Assembly: GCA_003427395.1 (NCBI GenBank)
Contig: BFEA01000072.1
Location: 2,353,330 to 2,378,715, forward strand
Direction: 5' to 3'
Length of the DNA stretch: 25,386 bases
Source of the DNA: Chara braunii
Lineage: Eukaryota > Streptophyta > Charophyceae > Charales > Characeae
Shown: positions 9,201-21,200 of the stretch, in pieces
How the letters are laid out: every line of letters starts with the position of its first letter
Numbering within the stretch: the first letter of the stretch is position 1
The notes under the pieces: model-generated
The model's input: only the letters and a program-made list of their open reading frames with translations
Databases searched by the model: none
What the model was told of the DNA's origin: nothing
Position numbers and translations under genes: made by a program

Positions 9201-12200
9201 GCAGCGGTTTCAAACTCTCAATAGCTCCCCGGCGCGATTCTGATCAAAGCAGCCCATTCGGGTGGGCACCTTGCTTCCAACAAGGAGGGCAACAATCCAG
9301 TCGTTGTTCCCCCCTTGCCCAGACGGGGAGGCACGTGGAAGGCATTAGTTTTTGATACGGGCCCTCTATACTATTATTGCTCGGCGCTGTGTTTGGGTTA
9401 AATCACCAGTACCTTTCCCAGCTATTTTTTCAGACTCGCGGGGAGGCACGTGAGAAATATTGGGGCGCCATTTTGCTGGATATCCATCCAGGCAAAACAG
9501 GTCGAATGTGAGACCCGTTTTGCCTGAATGGATATCCAGCGACACGACGCCCCAGTACTTCCCGGAAGATGCGGCTTTATACGAGCTCCATATTTGTTTT
9601 CCAAGCGGGGGTGGTTTTAGTCGAAAGAGTTTCTACTGGAAGAGGGGATTTCTCATGAATTGTTACCTGCGTATAGAGGGTCGTTATGGTTGTCCTACAC
9701 CGGCAACATACCTCCCCATCTACACACGACCCCGTGTTCCATGCATCTAAGTTGCTATCCTACTTGACTAGTGATTCATTTCCGTCATAGAGGTCAATCA
9801 TTCCCCCTGGTATGGATGGTCTTTACGACATAGACCGCGTTGTGGACAAAGATGTCTCTGGTAAGACAGCAACACCAGTATAAGGTCCAGGTGCATCAAC
9901 AACATGAGGCAGCCCCGAAAACTGGAGCCGTATTGGCAGGGGGTACATCAAGAATGAGCAGCATGAGGCAGCCCCGAAAACTGGAGCCGTATTGGCAGGG
10001 CCTGAGGCTGAGTCGCTGCTTCAGGCCCGCGTAAGTCATTAAAGTTTTACGTCGTTAAGGTGGTATTTTCAGGTCCAGGCGCCTGGCTGGTTTACCATAT
10101 ATAGCATATAGCTACAATATTAGAATATTATGGTATGTAAAACCACGATTTCAAAAACTTGAAGTCCAAAGATCCAATATTAAATTCCCCCCAGGCGGGA
10201 GTTGTCTCTATGTCATAGAATGAAATCTGTGTTGTGCAGATGCATAGACCCCTTCCCGATTACTGATGAGATTGTCAGTGCTTTCCTATTACTGGGTCCC
10301 TTTCGGGTTAGGCAGGTACTATAATAGGTTTGGTACCTAGCAAGCCAAGTCCTAGTGTTTTTAGCAGCAACATACAGGGAAGGTCCGCTTTTCGGTTCCC
10401 CCTCGATTGTGTCCTCCGCCCCCTTCCTATGTCCCCTGCCTCGATTCCCACTGCCTCTTTCGCCTCCACCTCTCCCTGTCTCTACCTACTCTGTCCATCC
10501 TGCCGGTCTCCTCCGCCTCCATTCCCTCCAACCATTCTGCCTCCACCCCTCCCGCATCTCATCGGACTCCATCCTCAACTCTGCTTCTCCACTCCTCCCT
10601 CTTGTCTCCTTCGCCTCCATTCCCTCAGCCTATTATGCCTCCATCCGTCCCGCCTCTCCTCCGACTCCAGTCCCGGCTCTGCTTCTCCACCCCTCCCTTT
10701 TGTCTCCTCAGCCACCATTCCCTTCGCCCAATTCATCCCCACCCCACCCTGTCTCCTTCCGGATTCCTCTTATCCGCCACACCTGCCCATCTCCTCCACG
10801 TCCTTGGCCCATTCTGCCTCCACCCCCCTCTGCTCTAACTTCATCCCGACCACCCGGATTCCACTTCGCCGCCCCTCCGCCTGTGTCCCCCCCTCCATTC
10901 CCTACGCCCATTCTACCCTTGCCCTTTCTCGTCTCCTATGCCTATATCCCGACCCCACTTCTCTGCCCCTCCCTACTGTCTCCTCCACCTCTGCTGATTG
11001 GAGGACTGTGGCTGCTGTTCGGAGACACTCAGATGTTCACAGGCTTTGACAACGCGCGGTGCTTTCTGCAGCAAATTATGTTTAGAAATCCAGTAGAAGT
11101 TATATAACAGAGGATATAGAAAATGAACCTTATATTGTCTGTTCTTCCCCTTTCCACTGTGTTCGACAATTCTATCAATCTCGTGACTGCCATTGATTGC
11201 TTGAGAGATCCTCGGTTCTCGATATGGAAAAGTTTCAGGAGACAGATGCGGAAACGGCTTCGATGCATGAAAGACTGGATATGTGCGTAGATGAGGAGGC
11301 ACGCCAATCACCTAGGAGGAATGAATGAATCATCCCCCACCTGTTTCAACCTGCCACGGACCGTAGTACTGAGGAAGAAGCTTTTGCGACACCCCCTCTT
11401 CTTCAGAAAACTCAGACATTTTGAACCGGACATAACTTCCCACCGTGAAAGGTTCAGGCTGGCGCTTCTTATTAGCATGTTTAATCCTGGCACTGAGTCG
11501 CTTCTCCATAGCTGCAATAACAACTTTGAGCAAGTGATTAAACTTAGCACTGTAGCCAGGCTGGCCAGGTGTTAGACCAGGCGCCGGATCAGGAAACAGT
11601 TAGGATGGAGGATTGCAAATTTTCCACTATGAGATGTAACCGACTCGGTGTCATTCCGGTGGAGGAGTGTACGGAGTTGTTGTACAACCCCTGCGCAATC
11701 GGCCATGCCTCATCCCAAGAGTTCTGATCGGGGACTTTAAAGCTCAAAGAAGTTGCATCACAGTCTGGTTTATGTCCTCAGCCAAACCATTAGCCTCGGG
11801 ATGTCGACCAGATGTCATCTTGAGTTTGATGTAGTAGATCTGGGAGGTGAAGTCTCTCCAATCTGCACTTATGAACCTGGTGTCCCGATCACTCACAAGC
11901 GTCTTCGGGGGGGGATAGCGCATATGTCTTGTTAAACTCCTCAATCACAAGGTCAGTTCGGGCGGGAGGTGGCAATGGAATCAGATTCAGAAATTTTGAG
12001 CAGCAGTCAACTATCACCATCACCTGCAAATATCCGTTCCTGCTCTTCTTCCCCGTGTCACTGGGACCATTGGGGATAGGAAGAGAATGCAGCAGCCCAT
12101 AGGGCTTTTGTTGAGATGGTTTGATGCGTTGACAGACTCGACTCTTTCTAATACTAGTGACAACTAGTTTAATACTGCCACCTGCACCTCTTGCCACTTC

Positions 12201-15200
12201 CAGATCCCTCACCATGGCCACCGGGCATCAGCAAGGGGTAGTGCTAAGTGACCACTGACCTGCACCGGCAGCGCCTCCTTTGGGGCGCTACCGGTGCAGG
12301 TCAGTGGCTCACTGAACACTACCCCTTGCTGATGCCGTGTGGCCATGGTGAGGGATCTGGAAGCGTCAAGAGGTGTGGCCATGCATTATGAAATGCTTAT
12401 TTGCATGCATCCCTCAGTCACATTGATGACTGCCGTGGCAGGACTGTGGTGCACCTCTCTACTTGTTAGTATTAATTTGGAATATCGTAGAAGGTAAGAG
12501 TGTGTGCTGGTCTTCTCGTATTCCCTGCTCACCGAGTCTTGTGCTGTTTTATTCCCTGTCCGATCTGTCTGTTCTCATCTATGGTCTCTCCATGCCGGGT
12601 TTTGGCCAGTGAATTGGGTGGAATTCGCATTACCATCTCGGAAGTGAGAATACAATGAGTGATTTATAAGAGGAAAGGAGCCAGAGGGGCGAAGGCCTCA
12701 TGAATGCAATCTGTGTTGGAGTTTCCCTCAGAAAATGGGATCGTATTTCCTTGGGCAATGGATTGTTTTCTGCATGTTGGATTAAACATCATAACCTTTG
12801 TATTTAAACTGTTATCTGCTGCGGCCACAGGTTAAGGAGGTTTCCATTGATAAAGTCTTATCTCAGAAGGCCTACATGCTATTCTACGCAAGGTAACATA
12901 CCCAAAATGCCTGAGCTTAGGGAGGAAGAAGAAGTCTCTTCTCTTTGTCAATGCTTCTCTCTGTGTCTTTCACTGGTTCCTCTCCCAGATCCTGTTTTTC
13001 AGAACTCTGCCACTCTGCAGTCTGTAGGCTTGTTGCAAATGAAGCTGCACTTGACCCATTAGCACACCAACCCATACAATTCAGTACTACCTGTTGAGTC
13101 GTCTTTTTCATCATACACATCAAGTTGATGGACAGCCGTGAAGAAAAATTGAATCTCTCCCTCTTCTATCATTGTGTCTGTTTTTTTTTCTTCTTTCTTT
13201 CTTTCTTTTTGAACAAGGAGTCCCAGTCTATTCGTGGGGGGCAGCACCTGCTGAGAACCGAGCCCAGCGTCCCTGAAACAGCCATTTATACTCGATTGTA
13301 CACTTCCAGCATTATGGCCTGGGGAACCCTGTCGGCATTGATTGTTTCCTTCAGCATATCATTCTGTTCTTCAAAAAAAAAAAAAAAAAAGTTTATCCGT
13401 TAAAACTGGAACGCTACAGAGAAGATTAGCATGGCCCCTGCGCAAGGATGACACACATAAATAGAGAAATGGTCCAAATTAAAAAAAAAAAAAAAAAGTT
13501 CAAAAAAGGTTTAAAAAGTTAAAAACCGTATTCTTCAATTTCTTCTCTCAATTTTTTACCTCCCGCTATCTACCTACATACCTCATGCTATCTGTCTACA
13601 TATCTGAGAAGGGAAATCCATGTCTAAGCACCGAAGGCAGAACCAATGGAAGCTAACCCCCAGTGACGGATGGCAGGATAAGCCCTCCGAGAGAACCCAG
13701 GACCTTACAAAGGCCGGCCAGGGTGGGCATGTCGACTTAACTCAGCTGATGAACACCAAGTTGGGGATTTAAATCACGATCTCTTGAATGCCACTTGCGT
13801 GCGAAACCAACTGAGCTAGTTCTATATGTGGCATGGGATGTTTTTTTTGAATGACAATTTCTGTTAGCCTAGTGTATCAGCAGGTCTCTGACTAGTACTT
13901 TCAGGGCTCTTTATCCGCTGTATGCCCAGCAGGCCAAGGGTAAGCCGCATCTCGGCAACAGTGAGGAAGCAATTTAATTAGTTTTGTAATAATTTGTATT
14001 AGTTAAGTTTTGGCTGGAAGGAACAAGCAAGCAGCATTAAAATTCATTGCCAGTGCATAGGGAAGGTTGGGTGCAGCCATAGCCAGTTCGTTCTGGCACT
14101 AGTCGGCATCCCGTTCCCCGTTCAATACTTGTTGCTCGGGACTGCTGGGCACCCAGGTGCACAGTGTGTCTCATCAATTTCCGTTTTCACAGAAGTTCAT
14201 GTCAATGGCTTGTGAATGTGTGAAGATGATCTGGTTTATGGACTTGTCTTGATGCTTGTGAGTGATAAGCAACCGGATTGACGGCCCCCAGAACAGCTGG
14301 AGCAGGAGTGCGAGTTGGTTCTGAAAAGAAAAAAGAAAAAAGAAAAAAGAAAAAAGAAAAAAAGAAAAAAGAACAAGAAAAAAGGGAAGTGCGAAGATGG
14401 ATGAGTGTGAATGATACTCAGAAACATCTCAGAGTGAGACTCCCACAGGCACATCTTTCGGGATAAGGGTTAGGGCTGGCAGGGTGCTTCAAGCTGTGAG
14501 GTCCGTGCCGTCACATGAGGGTTTCAGGGCATAGCCCTGTACTGTGGGCTGGTCACAGTGTGCTCTGTGCAGTAGTTTGTCTGGTATTAAATGGATGCCA
14601 CATGGCCCTTATGGTTTTGGGGGATTGTGAGCTTGTGTTTTTTTTGTTTTCTCACCCTGGGGAAGGCTGCAGAGTGGTAACTTAAATACGTGTTAAAGTC
14701 AAAGTTAATAATTAAACTGAATCACCCAAGAGCCTAGCTCAGTGGGTACAGCCATGAACTGTTGAAATACAGACTGGAGTTTGAATCCAGATGATGGAAC
14801 CAAATATTTCTGAATTGCCTGGGGCCGGTCAGCTCAATGATGATATCTCAAGGCCGTCGCCCTTTTAAAAAGAGGGGGAGAAAAAAAAAAAAAAACTTAA
14901 TTAAAGTTTACAGCACAAGGCCAGAATGTGACCTTGGGGGGGGAGGTGTTTGCTGTAATAACTTCTGAGAAAGAGTGCTAGGGAAGGTGTATCAGCAATA
15001 GCAGATAATAGGATTCAATTCAGATTACGCTTCGCCCCATTATCTGGTACAACCATTGGGTGTTTGCTGTAATAACTTCTGAGAAAGAGTGCTAGGGAAG
15101 GTGTATCAGTAATAGTAGATAATAGAATTCAATTCAGATTACGTTTCGCCCAAGATTATGGTACAACTATTCCTCAAGCAGCCTTGAACATTCAATCATA

Positions 15201-18200
15201 GTCCATATGGAGTCTGGGACTTAGTCCACGCATCAGTAGGGCCAGCTCCTAGAGCCCAGAGATTTGCTTTGGAAAACATGAGCTTGAGACGGTTGTACAT
15301 TCTGAGGAAGTCGCTTTAGGCGACGGGGAAGGAAGTTAGCAGACAGCCTCAATATTTTCCTCTCTCTAGTTAAGTCCTCCAATCTGACAAATACTGCAGG
15401 AAACAGCCTTTATGAGGGCATGGGTGGGAGTACGAGGAAATATTGTGGTTATGCCTTCAGCGTAGGGGCGCGTTGGGGGTAAATCTTCAGCTGAAGGGGA
15501 AGGCGATGCCATCAAACATGTTCCTTCAGGGGTAAAGGAGGGGAGCATTCAAGTCTGAGGGGTCATCTGCATCAGTGCGACGGATCCACTAACCCTCTCT
15601 TGTCTTCAGGATAATACTTGAACTTGACCCAGCAGATGATGCTGGGTCTTCCTCTTCTTTGCTGCACTAGCCTTTTCACGATGATCTTGTCGATATCTGC
15701 ATATCCACCCATAGTGCACAGTGAAATCCGTCGTTGCAGGAAGATACTTCAGTCGTTGATCCAGGACCAGGAGGCCCACAGGCATGCGAGGATTCCAGCA
15801 TCAATAGGTACCTGCATGGTTGCAGGGTGTGCAAAATGGTTGTAAACACCTGACCAAGTGTCGGTCATAATCAATCTGATTGGGCTGTATCAGATGTCAC
15901 AGGACCTTTTGAACGACCCTTTTCATTCTTCGTGTTTAGCCGCCGCTCTCCTGATAGTGCACCAAACTCCTCCCGACTTTGGTGTTGGCAATTTCCATCA
16001 GATTTTGCCACAATTTACTTGTGATTTGTAAATCAATCATCTCTGTCCCTGACTTTGTCTGAGGAAAACCCCAAAAGTTCTTAGACCCCTATCCAGACGA
16101 GCCCCAAGGCTAACATAGTGCCCACTGCCTAGTTATATTAAAACCATCTTTGCCCCATCAACGCTCTCACTTTCATGTTATTGATTGAGATATTCAAATA
16201 TCCACAAGCCATCGTCTCAAATTGAGCTTAGCTTCAGGCGGGGCTCTAACCATGTGTTGCAGAAATGGGGCTCTGACATGACTGACCTCCATTGATGTCC
16301 TCTCCAGTAGTGTCTGCAGTTGTTCTCAAATCTTTGGCACCAGAGCTATTGCCCTCTTCCAGGAGAGAGTCATTTCGATCTTCTCTAGTCACCCTTGCAT
16401 GGAATCTGTCTCTTCTTTCGCTTAGTCAAGCACTACTCCCTCTTCAGCCTCACCCTTGAATATAATCTTTCTCTTCTTGGTTGAACCTTCCTCCTCTTCT
16501 CCTTCATGAACGATTCCCTAATCTTCCACGATGATTTCATCTAAATCCTTTTTGGGCTACTCTCTCTTCCTTTCGTTCATGGTCTACCGCCTCAAGTTTC
16601 ACACTTCATCAATTTGCTGAAAGGCCTCCCTCATACAAAACCATTGCGGATCAGTCTTATGCCTCAAGTTTGACACTAGGGTTCCTGAATTTGCTAAAAG
16701 ACCTCCTTTATCTACAACCATTGTAGATGGCAGGTCGCCGTTGAAGTCAAGGCCTTCACTGCTGTTTTTTTTCTCTCTCTCATGTTTCAAGATAATCCTC
16801 CTCATCCCTTCCGGAGTCCTAGGGTTGAGTTTGTTCCAGGAGGTATCGCATACACACTCATTCCTATCCAACGTAGCTACCGCTGATCACACTTGGGTGA
16901 CACGTGGCCTTCCTCAGCGTAATCGTTGCAGGTGATACTTTTCTTTCATGTAGCTCTATGATTTTATCATCGCCCCCATTTCTCACCTGTCAAATCTCCT
17001 CCTCGTCCATTTCCTCTTCTCGGTCCTCCGAATAACCCCTCTCCTCTTCCGTCCCTTCCTCCTCTGTATTCACTGTGTGTGCCGCTTGTGCACATGCCAT
17101 CTTAATTGTGCACATGCCTCTCTTCCTCTTCTTTCGTCTTGCTCTTCCACCTTTGCTTTACGCTTGTTTTTTCCCCCTTCTCATGTTTCTTGTCTCCTCA
17201 CTTTTTGTAGAGACGCAGTCTATCTTTCCTCCCATTCTATGGTGGCCTCATTTTCCATATCTCCACCACAACCTCCTCTCTCATGATAAAAAGTTCTTAG
17301 ACCCCTATCCAGCGTGATGCATGTAACATGTGATGACTCTCAAGCCAACATCGTGTAGCCTATCCACACGAGATCTAAAAGCATCATTTCCTCTCTAAAT
17401 TCTGTGGCTGCATCATATCCTCTTACTTCCCCTTGAGTCCTGTGTTGTCCATCGATCTCCTGTATTCTATAGGTGAAGGCCAAGCATCTTGCTGCCATTT
17501 TGACCCTATGATATCGACCTAGGTATATCCTAACCTCCCTCTGGACAATCTCCCCACCTCGTCATGTGCCATATGCTCACCCTCTACTCCATGGATTCCC
17601 ATATCCAAATAGAACTCTTCTCTCTTCTTCAGGCATGGCGCCCCTCTCTTGACCTCCAAAGTTCCTTGTCTTGGTTCCTTAGCCGCCTATTGCTGGTCCC
17701 GAAGGCACATCATTCCAGAGAGTTCCAACCCGCGAGCATAACCTTCACCTCGCCTGGCGTCCATCGTATCACTCCTAACCTCTCTTGCAACGCTCCTTTC
17801 TCTCTCATCGTTATTTGTTTCTTTTCTTGCGTCTGAGTTGGTCTTCACAGTTGGTTTCCACCCAGTCAATTTGTTTTCCCCTCTAACGCCTCTTTCCTCA
17901 CTGTCTGTCCGTTGGATTGTGGGAGCTATTTGTTCTTGCCTGCCTCTCTCCTGGCTTGCACCACAGTTATCCCAAGTCCTCCCAGTATGCCAAACCTGCT
18001 AGCCAACGATCTGCTTGCTCTAGATGTGTAACCAATCTCCTCCTCAAGAAGGAAAGGGTACCTTTCAATCTACTAGGCATACTTTCTCAATCACTAACTC
18101 ACCTTGCAAATATTACTAGCTTGTCTCTCTTCTCTCAACCTGTTCAAGGCCTGATCTAATTTGAAAGATGGCAGCATACGCGATCATTGACAGCCTGTAT

Positions 18201-21200
18201 GCAACTTTCGAAACGTCCTTCCGTAGAACAGAGGCATAGGCATTTTGATTTCCTCGTCCGTTGTAACTTGTCCCTTTCACCCATCCTTTCACTAGAATGT
18301 ATCTTTTCAGAAGTGCCATCTCGATTTGGAAGTCCGTTAATTCTTTCTTTGAATCCTGTGACTTGATCCAGTCGGATGGTCGACAAGAGCTTGGATGAAA
18401 GCAATGATCAAGGAAATTTTCCACAAAAATTCTCTGAGGAGTAAGCAGGCTGTGTTGGCCCCAAGAATTCTCTTATGGTGGAGCAGGTTTTGTTGATGAT
18501 GATCCAACTCGCTTCTTTTGTCGATCCCCACTGAACCTGCAGCACTGGAGATCTGAAACCTGAGAGATAAGTGGCACATACCTTTGTGGGCTTGATCAAC
18601 TACTCACATATTTGCCTCATATAGCCTTTTCATCTGAAAATCCTGAAAATCCATTCATCATCCCCACAATCTCCTCACCAAAGACACCTTTTCCTTGAGA
18701 CCATGGACAGTCCTCCATCTACCATGAACGAGTTCCATACTCAACATGTACATGATCGTAGTTGGTTAGTGACAAAACCAAGGCAGTGGTGAGCCCAATG
18801 AAGAGGGAAGGGTATGTGCTGCTAGGAAGGCTAAGGGAGCTGGTTGTCAGGAGCCAGAAAAGGGTGAGGGGAGGAAGCCAAAATTCGTCCCAAGTTTGGT
18901 AAAGGAAGGGATGCCTAAAAGCCTTTGGTTAGATAGGCATTACAGAGGCAATCGTTTGTAATGTGGGGAAACCGACCACATTCAGGAACACTGCCCCAGG
19001 AGCCAGTGGATGAACCAGATGAGCCAGCAGAGACTTTAGCCACCTCTGTACTGTCTGCAGAGATAAGAGAGTCAGTTCCAGCTGGACTACCGTCGTCACC
19101 CGAATAGAATGCCCGGTCATTATAGCGGTATTCGGTGCACTTTTCAGTCCAGATACAGCTATAATAACTGGGCGTTCTATTCGGGTGAAGACGGTAGCAG
19201 AATGTCCGTCGACCTGAAACATTTGTCGTGGCTACTAACTCTTCAGCTACCTCTCGGTCACAGTCCGATCAGGAGTTGCCCTGCCCTACAGATGTGACTG
19301 AATCATTAGAGGAGCTAGGAGTAGAAGCTTTACAAAAAAAATCTAACAGCGTCTTTGGTAGCTAAACGACGTGGTCCACAGGGAGCGTTGGTCGTGGTAG
19401 AAGTGTGTCTAGGTGGGCTTAAGGAAGGTCCACTTGCAGACCAGGTCGACAGGCAGTTATATTAGCAGGTCTTGTGTGAAGGGGCTGCATCTAGAGAATG
19501 AAATGCAGCGGCTAAGTAGATCTGTAGTATCCACGTTAGCAAATTAGAAGACCAGCACTAAAGTAACAAGCTGCATATAAAGGAAGCAGTTAGTACCTTC
19601 TTCTATGGAGGAGGAGAGAATTGACACGAGTTGTATTTTCCCATGAGGAGGGATGGTGTGGCATACTACGCACCACATGGGCCTGCAAGGCCCGACCAGA
19701 CAGAAGGGCCTTCCAGGCCCTGTGTCGCTTCAGCCTAAAAAGGGCCCTCCAAATCCTGAGTGTTTTCAGCCTGAAAAGGAGGGCCATTTTCAGGACCACA
19801 TAAGGTCGACCTGCCCTGAAACTTAGGCACCAGACCAGGGTTTTAGCACAGGCCATTTTTGGGCCTGTTTCAAGAAAACCTTTGTTTGAACTTCAACGCC
19901 AGGGTCTGGCACATTTCGGCATTGGCAAGAGCAGCCTCCCTGCCGGACCAGCACTATATAGTTCTGGTCCGCCACGCACTTCACAGGTAGTCACGAGGTA
20001 GTTCATAGGGACTTCCCAGGCAGTTCACGGGCACTTCACGTGTAGGAGGCAGGAGGCAGTCTTCAGGATTCGGCAGCAGCACTCTGGAGGAGCGCTGCAG
20101 TAGTAGTAGTAGCGTTAGGAGTAGTCTTCAGCGCTGGGTAGCTATTAGGAGCTAGAGTAGCGTTGGAGAGAGAGAGAGAGTTGGCGGAGGCCAGGGAGAC
20201 TTACCTGTGGCGCCATAGCTCCAGCTTCGTCTCCGATGTACCTGCAACAAGGCGCCACCTTCACGGGTTAGTACCGGACTGAGAGAGAGAGAGAGAGAGT
20301 TCTTCTTCTTCCTCTTCTAAGTCCACCATCTCTCCCTCACCCTCTCGCTACCTGACTTCTCAGTATCTGCAGACTAAGAGAGAGAGAGAGAGAGATTGGT
20401 GACTTTGGGACTTGACGACATTTGGATTCAGACTCGACATTGGGATTGAGACATTGGACGAGGGATTATTTGAGACCTATACCGAAGAATTGGTGTTGAG
20501 GACATTCCCATCTTCCCCCTCTTCTTCGTCTGATCCCCCTCCTCTTCGTCTGTGTATGGTTGGGGACTGGCGCATTCTTCCTGTGTGACCGCCAGGCCCC
20601 TTCAAACCATGTGATGATGATGATGTATGTTTGGCCTGCATTGCGGCATTGATTGGTATTTTAGCCTTCCACTGCGCTATCTTGTACTATGTGAGAGAGG
20701 TCGATTCTTGTTCTGGTCTGCACCTTTACGGTATGCGACAGATGGTCTCTTTATGATGCTAGTTATGTACTGTGTGGGGGTAGATGAAAACTTCAGTTTG
20801 AGCAAGGCTTAAAAAGCTTGCTCTTCACCATGTCAGAGGTAGGACTGTGCACGAAGGAAATGCAGAATTGAGGGTAACTATGGATGTCGAACTTCATCAA
20901 CTGATCATAGATAAAGTCCAGATGAAGTTACGTACCTATTGTTTGTGTCTCCCAAAGGACAGATCTGTGGAACACTAAGGGAGACAGACCAGATCATCGG
21001 GGAGTACTCATACTTGTTTGTGGAATTAGCAGGCAAGTGCTGGAGCGGGGTGGTACCTCTCCTAATGGGTCCCCAGCTTATCTTCGCCCGAGAAGGGAGG
21101 AATGCTAAGGATGTGCATTGATCATGGGGACCTCAATGCAATCACTGTTTCTGTTGCTAAGCCCCTACCTAGCACAACAACCTATAGGACAGGGTACGGG

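Larger units (their letters stand above)
6221..12830 (+). other. USP intron, 6.6 kb, retroelement-filled
   Basis: GT-AG intron between the His-box exon and the AYMLFY exon. It holds a duplicated intronic repeat split by an inverted solo LTR, a tandem repeat of about 400 bp, a hairpin, a plus-strand chromodomain tail, a pyrimidine tract and a minus-strand integrase remnant with its own hairpin. None carries an intact gene. Confidence 0.82.

Noticed and set aside
10330-11107. Two Pro/Ser-rich frames of 239 and 250 codons
   Set aside because: They overlap in different frames and are open only because the strand lacks purines; they are degenerate repeat units with no conserved domain.
13391-13480. 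Functional U6 gene
   Set aside because: It lacks the 5' stem, upstream TATA and USE, and Pol III T-run, and has a poly(A) tail instead.
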